DNA of 64,000 nt from Odontocerum albicorne (taxonomy: Eukaryota > Arthropoda > Insecta > Trichoptera > Odontoceridae), in contig OX463859.1 of assembly GCA_949825065.1 (NCBI GenBank), positions 21,593,847 to 21,657,846 on the forward strand, in the 5' to 3' direction. The position numbers and the translations under genes were made by a program. How positions within the stretch are numbered: the first letter of the stretch is position 1; each line of letters starts with the position of its first letter. The notes beneath the pieces were generated by a model, which was given only the letters and a program-made list of their open reading frames with translations, did no database searches and was not told the DNA's origin. Below, piece after piece: positions 36,905 through 48,599 of this stretch.

Positions 36905-37360
36905 CTTCTATCTACATCAAATATATGAGTGGCGTGTGCAGCTTTAGAGAGCACTTGAAGACAAACCTATTTGAAAGGTCTTATCAAAATGTTTTATAAG
37001 GTGTAAACATTACGCAAACACCACACGCCATCTAAAGCTGAATATTTTCTATCGCATATCCGAAAACTTCCAACGCTTTTTTCGTAGTTTATTTTCGCGT
37101 GGTAAATTTTCTGCGTTTTTCTTACCAAATATATTTTGTAAACATATGCAGATGTGGAAAAATACCTAATCTAATGCCTGCAAACATTACCTTCCTATCT
37201 TTATACTCAACTTGTTTTGTTTTGTGATATTCTTATCTGTCAATAATAGCACTTTACGTCTTAGCATGAATAAAATAAAATAACGCAAGTATATTTTTAT
37301 AGCGTTAGAGCAGACTCTCGTTAAGGGCTCTCGAGCTCGAGGATTTAAACCCACTTCTAT
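36905..37360 (+). mobile_element. 3' end of LINE-3
   Basis: It begins with codons MSGVCSFREHLKTNLFE, the SF..HLKT.LF end of a jockey/CR1-like ORF2, followed by a 3' UTR with CAGATGTGGAAAAATACCTA and a terminal CTCTCGTTAAGGGCTCTCGA block. Copies at 44995-45310 and 54762-55135 share these landmarks. Confidence 0.65.
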
Positions 37361-37683
37361 TGACAGAGTAAAATTATTGCGAATAAAAAAGCAACATGTT
37401 TATTAGAATAGGAAGGAAAATTATTTAAATAAAATCTCATATGTGGAATGTCAGCCTGAAAATGTTTCTGAACCCTGCCATTAAAATGCGTTATACGAGT
37501 AAAGGTTGTTATTTATTTGCTATTTTATTATATGAACGAAAAATAAAAAGGTTTAATAAAGTAAAATATGTAAAAAATTATAAAGTTACTAGTAAATATT
37601 TATTTGTAGATATAGACCCTGTCATACATTTGTGATATTTTTAATACACTGGTCTTGATAAAGTTATGTACATCTACTATGTA

Positions 37684-38200
37684 TCGGCGTTTCCCAAATT
37701 GGGTTTCGCAGAACCTTGGAGTTCATTTTAGTATTATTAAGGGTTCCGCGAAAAAATAAATTATAATAAAATATTAAAAAATTGAAAAATTTATTTTACA
37801 TCTTGTGAACTAGATTGAATATGTAATTGTTATCCCGATAAGCATATCACGCCAATTCTGTATAACCGCATCTACCTTCCAAAATTGGTTACGTTCCGTG
37901 TACTCGTATTATCTGTATTTTACATGGTGGAAAACTGATTGTACCATAATTGTCATGTAATTGAGAGTTAAACCTTTTATTTTTTCTCTAAAGACACGTA
38001 TACAGTGCGGTGGCACTTATTTATGAATGAGGACAAAAAGTATAGCTTTCCCTCAGGAGAAATGTTAATTTCAATTTAAAGGCATTCGACCAATATTTTT
38101 TTCCGTTTTTAACGGCTACGCTAAACGAATTTGGGGGATTCCGCTACGTTGTACAAAATACAAAAGGGTTCCATGCCTAAATTAAATTGGGAAACGCTGA
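37684..38200. mobile_element. Non-autonomous hAT-like element (517 bp)
   Basis: Terminal repeats TCGGCGTTTCCCAA (37684) and, reverse-complemented, TCAGCGTTTCCCAA (ending 38200) match at 13 of 14. The flanking octamers ACTATGTA and TCTATATA match at 6 of 8, a plausible aged 8-bp target duplication. Subterminal GGGTTCCGCG/GGGTTCCATG also mirror each other. No transposase frame. Confidence 0.6.
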
Positions 38201-38474
38201 TCTATATAATGTACGCCAGAGACTGCTTGTTTTCTAATGTACCATAAAAATTCAACGTGATATTATTATCAAATTTTAATAGCTAGAGAAAATTGTGTTT
38301 GAGCTTCTAGAATCTAATTTGTATTCTCAATGGACGTATTTAACTCAACATTCCTCACTGACTGGGAACACTTAACTTTAGGTCATAACCGTAACAAAAA
38401 AGTATTGTTGAAATGAAAAAGTATGTAAATGCAATATAAGTTCTTATATACAAAATTATACACGACTGTGGCAT

Positions 38475-38935
38475 CTTTTTAACGTTCCTCTCCCCATTGG
38501 ATGTTGATAATTATCATGGTTATTTTAATTTTTATCAGCAGCTGCTCTGAATAATGTCTTCGTACTTACAGTAGAATCACTCTCTTAAGTTCTTTAGCAA
38601 TGAGTTTCTTATTCTTCCTACAGTACATTTTCCTAGTATCTTCCTCTGCAATATGACTTGGACGATTTAATATTTGTTTCTTTTCATAAAATACTTCAAG
38701 TACTCTAATCTTCTCCTCATAACACAAATGGGTATTTTTTTGTCTTTTTTCATGCTTTTTAATTGCGCACTTTGACAACCCAAGAACACTTTTACATTGT
38801 TCTGTAGCACCACATTTCAAATGCTTCAATTCGTTTTGTGGTGACTTGGATGATGTTCAAGTCTCCATGCCATAAAGAAGGGCTGAAAATGTGTAACATT
38901 TTATAATGCATATTCTTAATTTTAGGTTGAAGTCT
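38475..38935 (-). pseudogene. LINE-2 family ORF2 C-terminal fragment
   Basis: Minus-strand translation with frame changes gives LLYGMETW, then TTKRIEAFEMWCYRTM, SWVVKVRN, LFRAAADKIKITM: the full order of motifs after the RT domain in this LINE. The longest open piece (38566-38829) is the wrong frame for most of it. Dead copy. Confidence 0.72.
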
Positions 38936-39717
38936 CTATTACAGAAAATATTTTTCATTTAGAAAAAAAAAACAGGTTCGTGCTTTTTCAATCCTTATTC
39001 TGATTTCCCGGGAATGAAACCACTGGCCATTAAACTAGCATCCCAAATACTATTAGTTGTGTACTTTTTCAATACACTCGAATCTACTCTTAGTGACGCA
39101 CCTGGTTATTGACTTCACTTACTGATAATCATAGATTTAGTCTTTGCAATATCCATCAAAGTTAATGAGGTAAAAATTATATTTAATATTTTTACAAACT
39201 TAATAAACGAACAACAATAGAGAACTAAGTGCTAACTTTAAATACGCCAAATATGTTATTATGATTACTCTTAAAATTATTAAAAAATGAGGCAATTTAT
39301 AAAAGTCATTAAAATTAAACAATTTCGACAAATAAACCGCTTAACTTATAAAGTTTCAATGTTTTAAATTAATTCAATTGTATTTTTTGTAAATGTCGAA
39401 AACGAGTAAAACGTAGCCAACGCAAGATGGCAACATAATTTAAATAAAAAACGCTGACGAGTCAAATGAGAAATGCAATGCTTTATTTAATTTTTAATCA
39501 ACGGTGCAATATACCTTCTCAAATTATTTGAAAAAAGAGGACGTGTTTCAGTTATAATATTTACAAAACTGACTGTAAAATTAAAAAAAAGGAAAACCAA
39601 CATTTCAACAAATCCAAATAAAAAGACACTACAAAACAATTAAAATTGTACAAAAGTAAGTAAGTATGCAAGTTATTAATGAATGACAATAAGAAAATAA
39701 TCTTATCGAATTAACTT
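38936..39717. other. Unique AT-rich sequence
   Basis: No gene or repeat recognised. Confidence 0.5.
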
Positions 39718-39800
39718 ATTTAACACTTCATTATAACAAACTAGGAAGGCTCATTGTCATGTGGCAACGTCTTCCAATCAACCAGATAAAAGTAAATAAA
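39718..39800 (-). repeat. SINE-A tail fragment
   Basis: Minus strand CTGGTTGATTGGAAGACGTT, GCCACATGACAATGAGCC, then ...AAGTGTTAAATA. The stem has one mismatch. Confidence 0.65.
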
Positions 39801-40289
39801 GGAAGTTACATAGTCGATTACATTATTCAAGTCATTATTTATTTGAGCACACTTCATGAACAATGTAATCAAGAAAAATGAACGTAAGACATCATCAATC
39901 AAAGAGAAAGAATAACTTTTTTTTTATTTTGCTTCAAAGAACAAAAAAAAGGAAGGTCTAACTAAGATCGAGCTTGGCGGAGATCTGCGGTTTGAAAACC
40001 GTAATTCTGACCTTAAAGAAGGGAAATAATCAATGTGGTCAAGAATAGATGATTTTAAATATATATTTTTTTAATTGCAGTTCTCAACACCTTTTTAGTT
40101 TTTTATGTATTATCAGTTTTAAACTTTATCATTCTACAAGGAATAAATATTTAAACTTTTTTAAGCTTGTTTAAATTTTTGAATCTGTAAGTTAATATTA
40201 AATTTATTGCAATATATTTTCTATAATTTGCTTAAATTTGTTTTAATGTTTTATTGTTTTTCTCATCGTCAATGCTGGACTTCGTAGCT

Positions 40290-40405
40290 AGGAATCATTT
40301 CGTTAAATGAGTGAGTCATTGAACACCAGAAAATTCATCAGCCACACAGCTGTGAGGATCCGATAGCACACTGAAGTGAGACAGTTGAAGAATTCAGACA
40401 TGTTT
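40290..40405 (-). repeat. SINE-B fragment
   Basis: Minus strand CATGTCTGAATTC..., ACTTCAGTGTGCTATCGG, ACAGCTGTGTGGCTGATGA, matching the central part of the copies at 23195-23560 and 44155-44495. Confidence 0.65.
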
Positions 40406-40439
40406 TTTTCCTTTTTGTTTTCGAAGTAATGGACATGAC

Positions 40440-40640
40440 CAAAGTGTATTGTATTACACTTGCTTTGCATACATTTCAATCTAGTGGGCTTATTGCCATG
40501 TGGCTATCTCTTTAACCCATATGCTTTAAAAACTTTAAGTGAAATCTAGATTGAAATCCTTCTCAAAAATGGAAATCGAACTCGCAACTTTCTGATTGGA
40601 AAACAAACGTCTTAATAACTAGGCCACGAAGGTCGTTAAA
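40440..40640 (-). mobile_element. SINE-A, near full length
   Basis: The tail (GATAGCCACATGGCAATAAG) lies at the left and the head (CGACCTTCGTGGCCTAGTTA) at the right, with a box B-like GAGTTCGATTTCC between. The head ends near 40637. Confidence 0.8.
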
Positions 40641-42719
40641 CATTAATTTGAGATAAAATTTAACAATGCTTTAATTTTTTAATGCACATTTATTTAAGGT
40701 CTTGTTTTCAGCATTTCATGTATAACATGCAAATAATTAAATATTTTTTGTTTACAGTGTTTAAGTTTCTAATATAATTTTTATTGCTGTATAGTATGGA
40801 AATACACCGCTGATGGATTAACGAAAAAAAAGAAAAGAAAATGATGATGATGATAGATAAAGTAGAAAAATATGCAGAGTAAAAGCGGGCAAATACAAAT
40901 TTTCTTAATTACGATAGATTAAATCTCTTTGTTTAACTTCAATCTATTTTAAGTTAACAATCAATGTATACATTAAAAGTGGATTTACCCCGGAACATCC
41001 GGTATTAGCGAAGAATGTCTTCTGGTGGGTACTTCTAAGAAATAATTAATAAATTCTCAGAAAAAATCTACAAATTTATACTTCGTATATGAACGAAAAC
41101 TCATAAAATTATAATTATCTGAAAAATTGGTTTTTCAACTGAAATTTTCAATATTCAACATTTATGACTTATTATTAAAAAGTTGAAAAGTTTATTTCTC
41201 TGTAAATTGGCGATAAATCAATTTGATTTGAATATAAACAGAGTTGAAATATTAATTTTTTTATGAGTTGAAATATTAAAAATTACTAAGAATAGGAAAA
41301 AAAGTTCTATTAAAAAAAGAAAACAAATCTGGCTTTGTTTTTAACTTTAACTGAGATTGATGCCACAATTTTTACTTTCCATGAACAGTCAGTAGACTCA
41401 ACCGATCGATTATTAAGAAAAAAACTCTGAACTGTAAATATGCCTTTCTGTGCTGTGTAAGAAGAATTTTAATAATTTTAAGACACAGCATGAATTGATG
41501 GGACCAAGAAAAACGAGAATAAAACTCAACAGTGTCTGTTTTGTCATACAATGAGAATAAAAGTACACATTTTATAAGAACACATTTTATATACTCGTAC
41601 ATCGTTAAGAGTGCTGACTTTTCTCAAATGCGCTTACGGCTTATGGAAATACGTCCAAAGTACGTGAAGATTTGCACTTGTTTAATTGAAGAAAAACGCC
41701 GCTTGATTTGCAGTTTTTCCAGAATCGATGGTTGTGTCTTGCATGCTATCCATGGTGCACGTAACATACGTCACCAACCCTACATCTTCAATGATTCAAT
41801 CTTCTTACGATCCTTTTCTCTCAGATTAAATAACGGATTATGGTTATTAATTTCTTAAACTTTTCAAGTATGTTTCATTCCGATATACCATATTCCAGTT
41901 TATTTTTGAAAGTATTAATGTATTTGGTCGACCAGTTGTTACTATAGAACGACTGTTCAATAGGTTACTAGTTCAGATAACAATAATGTCAACGATCTAC
42001 ATGGCTTAAAAGTAGAATGCTTGTCTTTGCCTGCAGTTAATGATTCATTTTCCAATGCTACCCTTAAAAGTGTTCCAATCTGAGTTTTTACAATTTTTCG
42101 GCTCGGTTAATAGATGTGAGCATACGAAAAAAAGTCAGTTTACTTTAAGTATATGATTTCGTAATGAAAATTTTATGTATTTTGAGTTTAAGAAATATGA
42201 ATGATTGTAACTTTAAACCTAAGGATTTAATCGCGTATTATTTTTATTGTAAGGGTCGACTTATTTCGACGCGTCAATTGGGTAATATTATATTATACAT
42301 TATAAACTCTTCATTTATGCTTGTCTCAATCAGAAAAGTGTATATTTATTTTTCTTGTCTGAATAGTGTAAATATTTTCAATCGATTAAATCAACATTTA
42401 TTTATTACCAGATGACATATTCAAAGTGACACAATTTTCATTTCTTTGAGTTTGTATTTTTGGAATATCGAGAACAAAGAATTATTGATTTATAAACAAA
42501 TATTCAATTTTCTGAGGCGTTACCGCCTTAATATTTCATTCCTTTATTAAAATGTGGTTTCGAAAATAAAAAAATATATTTGAAGGATCTCAAAAATTAG
42601 GCGATTCGTTGGTCCGTTTAATTGGTTTTCAAATAATTGTTAATAAAAGAGAGTCGTTGAGCGTGGTTAGGTATTTTATATATTTTCGTGTTAAAATATA
42701 TTTATTTATTCTTTTGTGT
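40641..42719. other. Two kb of unique AT-rich sequence
   Basis: No gene recognised. The frame at 41532-41858 (108 codons) is the longest and has no known motif. A near-repeat GAGTTGAAATATTAA occurs twice at 41243-41278. One TACTCGTA at 41592. Confidence 0.45.
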
Positions 42720-42792
42720 ATTTGGTTATACATTGCACATCTGGTGACCTGATTGCTTAATATTAATTTCTTCCAACCGACCAGCTTCTTAT
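42720..42792 (-). repeat. SINE-A tail relic
   Basis: Minus strand CTGGTCGGTTGGAAGAAATT...AATCAGGTCACCAGATGTGC. Stem lost. Confidence 0.5.
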
Positions 42793-43144
42793 GAATACGT
42801 AATTCATAATAGATTTCACAAAAAAAGTATGCTTGAATTCAATTAAAGAAAACAAATGATTGACTTATCTCTAAAGAACGAGAAGTTTGTAATTCATTCA
42901 AAACGAGGAAGGAAAAACAAAGGAAAATTAGGATAAAAAGATGTCACAACCTATCTAAGTATAAAAATTAATAAGTTTTTTGTCCTTGGTAGAGATTTTC
43001 AGCTGGTAGCAAAATATTTTAGAATTTGTGGATAAAATTTTTATTTACATACATTGTAAAAAGATCCCAAAGATCTAACATAGATGTGTTGACAATTTGG
43101 GAAATAAGCCATCATATAAATAAAGTAAGCAATGGTTTATTTCT

Positions 43145-43325
43145 CCGTTGTAAGACTTTAATCTTTCATCTCGGAGGTTGTGGGTTCAATTCCCACATTT
43201 AAAAAAAAATCCAGTCTGGTTTTCACTCAGTCTCTTTAACATTTCGTTGGCTGGAAGAATTTTCCACTTGGTAATAAACTAGCTAAGTTGTTCTGTATAC
43301 AACAAAAGTGTAACATAATACAATA
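43145..43325 (+). mobile_element. SINE-A, 5' end degraded
   Basis: Box B region GGTTGTGGGTTCAATTCCCA (about 43177-43196), CCAGTCTGGTTTTCACT, GTTGGCTGGAAGAAT, then CAAAAGTGTAACATAATAC. Box A is not clear. Confidence 0.75.
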
Positions 43326-43737
43326 ATTGCAACGAAATTTGATTTAATTTCAAAGGATTCTTAACAATAATACTTCAAACATTATTGTCTTTTGGTAATT
43401 GATTTCAACCAATTAAAACATCCTGCAATTTCTTAATGAAAAAAATAACATACAAAATTTTATTAAGCATTCAATTATTTCTAATTGAGCCCGAAGTCTC
43501 CGTGTGGACGTGAAAAATGTATGATAGAAGCATAGAAAATGCACTGAATTTTTTTTGTTCCGTATGATTGAACTAAAAACGTTATTATTTATCCATGTGA
43601 GAAAAATAAAACGCTGTATGGAGATGTTGAATAAATAGGAGACGACATACTGATTAATCAAATAGACTGACTGACGAAAGGATGACAAAAACTATTCAAA
43701 CGCGAGAGGAGGAATAGTTAGATCGATCAAAGTGCGT

Positions 43738-43895
43738 TTGACGACCTCCGTAACCTAGTTAGTAAGACGTCTGTCTTCCAGCCCGCGGGTTCGATTATAG
43801 TCTAAAATAAAAGTTTTCAATTCGGTTTTCAGTTCACGCATAAAAATCACTTTCTGGTTGCTTAGAAGAGATAGCTGTATGAAAATAAAGTATAA
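43738..43895 (+). mobile_element. SINE-A, full-length head
   Basis: GACGACCTCCGTAACCTAGT, TAGTAAGACG, CTTCCAGCCCGCGGGTTCGA: box A and box B well kept. Middle GGTTTTCAGTTCACG, tail CTGGTTGCTTAGAAGAGATA. Stem-loop lost. Confidence 0.8.
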
Positions 43896-44154
43896 TATAG
43901 GAATCACTCGGGTGTTGTTATAGCTGCTAGGCGGGATTTGTTTTATATTAGTCGGTTCGAGTCCCGAGATAGAGTGTCTTTGAAGATAATTTGTTCTCTA
44001 AACGGTGCTTTATAAAAAAATCCTTCGAATTTGAAAAAAAATTGAATTTGGACTAAGCGAAGGAAATTATGAAGGAAATGTATGGATTCTGACAATCTGA
44101 AAAAAGGCTGTTAAAGATTTTTAATATGCATGGGGGAGGCAAATAAAAAGAGTG

Positions 44155-44495
44155 AAATGCATGGTCGTGCGGTAACGCACTAGACTTTTGTGCAGAAGAT
44201 CGCCGGTTCAAACCCCGCTTCGTGCTACTCCACTCGAATGACTCAAGCATTTCTCCACCTCGTACTCGAGAGTATAAGGATATCTATTTATCATATCTAA
44301 TATTTATAAAAAAAGTTAAACACATACCGGTGTGCTCCGATCGGCTCACTTTGGTGTGCCATCGAATCTGGTACAGTGGTGTGGTTGGTAAGTTTGTTTA
44401 GTCAATTAAAAAAAAGCTCCACGGCACAGCTTCGCTTTCCAGTTGAATTGAAGTTAGAATGGCGATGGAATCCTCGTCTACGAGACCCAACAACA
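44155..44495 (+). mobile_element. SINE-B, full-length copy
   Basis: tRNA-like head with box A-like TGGTCGTGCGGTAACGC and box B GGTTCAAACCCC, then GAGTATAAGGATATC, CCGGTGTGCTCCGATCGG, CACTTTGGTGTGCCATCG, CTCCACGGCACAGCTTCGC, ending near CGTCTACGAG. It aligns end to end with the reverse complement of 23195-23560. Confidence 0.82.
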
Positions 44496-44994
44496 ACGAC
44501 GACGATGCCTTATCACCAATTCTTGCAGCGATATTAAGCAAAACAAAAATAACGCTATATAAAACTTTACCTAACTGCAGCAGACTTAACCTGCCGATCG
44601 TTAGGTACTTTGATATCCAAGTAATCGGAAATTAGGGTTTGATTTGTCAAGACTATATCCTTACAGAAGTGCAACTGATTCCACACAATATGCCAATACA
44701 CGCACTGGGGTTATATATCCACAGTAGGACTGACTTTCACACATGATCACTAGGGATAGTCTATCGTATCGTATACCCAGTCTGCGGCACTTCTATGTCA
44801 CACTATCTTATCATCTGCTACGTCCCATCGTGTCGAAAAACAAATCTCTTCTCGCAGGATGAGAGTCCTGTATGCGATATAAGTGTCCAAGCCAGCAGAG
44901 TCAAACAAACTGTAGAGCTCTTTGTAATACTTGTCTGTAGCGTACATTCTGCGGATATTTTTAAATTATAATAATAATAAAATAACAATTTATG

Positions 44995-45310
44995 TAGCAT
45001 CGTTTAGAGAGCAGACTCCCCTCAGGGGCTCTCTAATTCTGGACTCAAACAGACTTATTGACCATTAAGTGTTAGGACATGAAAATCGAGGCTGCAATCA
45101 TTAGATTAGGTATTTTCCCGCATCTGTGTATATTTGAAAAAAATAAATTTAGTAAAAAAACACTAGAAAACTTACTAAGGAAAGACGAACGACAAGGGGG
45201 TCTTTGTAGATCTTCCAATTTGTGAAAGAATCACATTCGGCTTTAGATGTAGTGTAGTGTATGTGTTCTTTCACAAGTTGGAAGCCATGCCACGCCACAC
45301 GCTACCCATA
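44995..45310 (-). mobile_element. 3' end of LINE-3
   Basis: Minus strand carries CAGATGCGGGAAAATACCTA and ends with GAGAGCCCCTGAGGGGAG, TCTGCTCTCTAAACG, the same 3' UTR landmarks as 36905-37360. Here the terminal block can fold (GAGCCCC/GGGGAGTCTGCTC). Confidence 0.6.
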
Positions 45311-46377
45311 TCTCTAACTCTTTGAGGCTGACAAATATGAATCAAATTAATATCATACTCGAGAAAACGATGGTTAACCAAAAATGAAGATCTTTCAAAG
45401 GTTTGTGTTTCTCAAGTTTTTTACCCTTAAATCCCAAATAATGGAAAAAAATAAAACTTCGCGATCCCTCCTGCAAAAATTTAACGTGTTAAATATGGTC
45501 AATTTGCTCAGAAAATGTGCTATTTTCTTTTTGTACACTTGAGTGACTTTTATTTCCGCGACCCCCTGATATTTCACCGCGACTTCCATGAGAGATTGCA
45601 ATTCACAGGTTGAGAAACGATGTTCAAAGGTATTGAGAACTCTTTTATTCCACTTTGGTTGTATCCGGGCACAAAATAAATAAAATGCTTAACATTTAAT
45701 ATTTACACAATTTTGTATGTATTTCCTTACCTTTTTTTATGTAAATACTTGGATATTTTGTGAAAGGTCACATAGTATTTTGTTTTTATCCACGTGCGCA
45801 ATATATTGAGTGACACGTGACGCCCGTGGCAAGTTATGTTCTGACCTTAAAGGTTATTAGAAACAAGTTCTCGTGTAAACATTTCTCATTATCGAAATGT
45901 GCTCTGAACTTTTTACTGACTAATTTGAAAACCATCAGATTGAAGAAAAACCATGAAACTTTTTAATGATATAACGTTTGTATTGAATGATATCTTAAGA
46001 AATTAAGTAAATTATTTTTGTCACCACGAGTAAAGCTCTTATATAAATGAGTTACAAAAATATTTCAATGAAACAAAATGTGGCATTGGGAAAAATATTG
46101 TTTTTGTTTCAAAACCACAAAATTCACTTCAAATATTTGTATGCATTCCCATTATTCGTGACAAGTAAAATAATTACAAAACAATGGGTTAATTAAAATA
46201 TTGTGTAATAGTCAATATACAAGTTAGAGCGTTTATGGACAGTCCTGGCATGGTTGGGGGATATTCTCGTTAGTTTTTTATACATCCACCCTCACAGTAA
46301 TATGTCAACTAGAGCCGATGGAAGATGTGTTGTTTCGTTATATTATAAAATGTTAGAAATTACTATCAAAAGAAACG
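45311..46377. other. Unique AT-rich sequence
   Basis: No gene or repeat recognised. Confidence 0.5.
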
Positions 46378-46466
46378 AAAAGTCCAACAGGAATTAAACG
46401 ATGTTAAGATACTGCCTATGGAAAAGTCCGACAGGAATTAAACGTTGTTAAGATACTGTCTATGGA
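46378..46466. repeat. 44-bp tandem duplication
   Basis: AAAAGTCCRACAGGAATTAA, ACGWTGTTAAGATACTGYCT, ATGG occurs twice in direct succession with three or four differences. Confidence 0.88.
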
Positions 46467-47039
46467 AAATGTTCTCTTTATTGTTTCTGTCGGTTTTTTT
46501 CTTTTTTTTTAATTAAAAAATTGACAACAGTTTTATTAAAATTTTAATATTTATAAATATAACGAAACAACATGTCTTCTATCGACTCTAGTTGAGATAT
46601 TAATATACTGAAGGTAGATATATCAACTCTTAACTGCATTGCTTGTCCATGCGAAGGGCGTAGCTGTCGTGGTATCTGTTTATAGCGTGGCAACTTTTTC
46701 AGGTCGGTACCTTTGGACCAAAGTAGTATATTATAAACAAGAACAATCCAACCAACCATTACAGACCATGTCACTAGAAATAAAATCCGAATTTGTGTTG
46801 TAAAGTTTCAAAGGGAGTTTAAAATAATCCATACAATGTTTATCATATACTGTTTGTCATATCTGTGTATTACAAACATAAAGGAGTTATATGAGATGTG
46901 AATACCTTAGTGTTCTTTTGTCGGTCAACGGAATAAGCAAATATACTCGTATTTGGCAAACTTAATGTTTCATTAAGCAATTAATGTTCAAGCAACTAAG
47001 CTTCTTTGGACAATCAGTGTGTATCGGAACGCACTGATG

Positions 47040-47097
47040 TGTGCGGGCGGGCGCAGGGGGCGCAGCCGGGCGGACCGCAGAGTGCCCGCGGGCGCTA
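47040..47097. other. Isolated GC-rich, CpG-rich island
   Basis: About 58 bp that are roughly four-fifths G+C with about ten CpG, in sequence that is otherwise about two-thirds A+T. Contains GCGGGCGGGCGCAGGGGGCG and GTGCCCGCGGGCGC. A TCAGTGTG/CGCACTGA inverted repeat lies just upstream (47018-47040). It could be a promoter fragment, a horizontally acquired or misassembled piece, or a transposon end. Confidence 0.85.
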
Positions 47098-47100
47098 GAT

Positions 47101-47824
47101 ATATTTCGGGCTTACTCGATTATTCCCGAAGGAATACACTTACCGCCTAATTGAGAATGTGTTAGCATCTTTGATCAAGATACAGGGTGGTTAAGAATGT
47201 GGTTATGAATTACATGATGGTTTTTAGCCTGTGCTATAAGATTTTTTTGTCCTCATGTATCAACAAATTTTTGAACCTTTTGTTATAATACATTTTTAGA
47301 CTTCATATTTCCACAAATTACTGAGCCTCATATTACAAAAAAAAAAGAATCTCTCGTTACAACTATTCTTTTAGACTTCATGTTATAACATATTTAAGGG
47401 AGTGGTAAGAAAAAACAACGGCCAATCTAAGACAACCCACGGGACGTTTTCCTTTGTCAAAAAATATGTTAAGTTTAACGTCCACGTGACATTGAAAAGT
47501 GTCCATGTCAATTAATTTAAATTTGAGTGTTAGAAACCCTACGCCAAATTACTTTTACATTATGTCTTATTCTGTCTATTGACATCGCCCAAGATACCTC
47601 AGTTATGCACTTTGCACAGATTTCTCCTGTTACACAAAGAGGGTCTTCCATTGTGTGAGGTTAAGGGGTTTGATACCAAAATGGGTTAATCTTGTTGGGT
47701 TAAAGAGTACTCCTCTTAGTGTGTTTTCTACTATTTTAACTAGTTCTCATCATTGATCAAGATATTATGAAGGATAACAAATGAATGAAACTGACTTACG
47801 TTCATTCAATTAACTTCGATTTCA
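47101..47824. other. AT-rich sequence with degenerate repeats
   Basis: 47245-47395 shows a loose repetition of TTTTAGACTTCATRTT and TTATAAYATATT. No gene. Confidence 0.4.
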
Positions 47825-47985
47825 CCACCACCTACACTGCTATATAAGACAAATGAAGTCCCTATACAGCGAGATCTAGGCTAGAAGATAGAGATGTTCT
47901 ATATGTTTTATAAGCGTAACGTCAAGTAATGACGATGAAGATACTGCCCGAAGGAACTCCTCCTCCGGTGATGCGAAAAAAATAG
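47825..47985 (+). repeat. R3 dispersed repeat, copy 1
   Basis: Shares with 63668-63990, in order, ACCACCTAC(A/G)CT, ACAAA, AGTCCC, CTAGAAGA, TAA(G/T)CGTAACGTCA and TGACGA(T/A)GAAG. Function unknown. Confidence 0.6.
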
Positions 47986-48039
47986 GAGCATGTCTTCTTA
48001 TTATTATTTTAGGCATGTTGTTGGCTTGTTATGGTCCTG

Positions 48040-48240
48040 CATCATTGTTTACCTCTTGTGACGTCGACTGCCAGCTGTCTTTCCATCTTTTAGGAGGTCG
48101 TCCTGGAGGTCTGCTTGCTAGGAGCATGTACGTTCCATTAATAACACATACATGCCTTTAAGTGCTTTCATCCATATTAGTTCACAGTCCATTTTCTAAG
48201 TAAGTGTCACCACTCTAAAACTATGCTATTGTGAAAGCCG
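48040..48240 (-). pseudogene. LINE C-terminal fragment (family LINE-4)
   Basis: Minus strand codons read ASRPPGRPPKRWKDSWQSTS, the basic RP.GRP.KRW.D end of a LINE ORF2. Only this segment is clear. It resembles the 35-bp minisatellite unit at 53299-53583. Confidence 0.55.
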
Positions 48241-48599
48241 TGAGCTAACCTGTTCCGAGGCGAAGTAATTGCTGTTGGAATATTTTATTTTTAAATTCGT
48301 CAGGACATTAACTCCACGGCCCAGATACTTCAGGGAAACCCTTATGTCTGCTCATCTGCTATTTACAGACTACTTGAAAAAGGTAGATGTCGTATCCTCC
48401 TTTCCCGGCGAGTATATGATCCCTTAATAATAAAAATGACGGATAGTACAAGAGTTTCCTACTTGGCATGAAAAACACGCTTTCTCCTCCTCCAAAATCA
48501 CAGAAGTATAAGTAGGAGTCTACGTCTGAAGAGAGGCAGTCCTGATAATAACAAGTCTTAGAATAATAATGTTAGTATTTCATGATTTTAACAAGATCA

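Noticed and set aside
38566..38829. Lys/Cys-rich 87-residue protein on the minus strand
   Set aside because: It lies within a LINE-2 fragment; the recognisable LINE motifs are in the neighbouring frames, so this frame is accidental.
43738..43800. Functional tRNA gene (Gly-like CTTCCAG loop)
   Set aside because: No closing acceptor stem and a shared SINE-A body; several loci carry the same head.
44155..44235. Functional tRNA gene
   Set aside because: Boxes A and B are present but the acceptor arms do not pair and the sequence continues into a dispersed body shared with 23195-23560; it is a SINE head.
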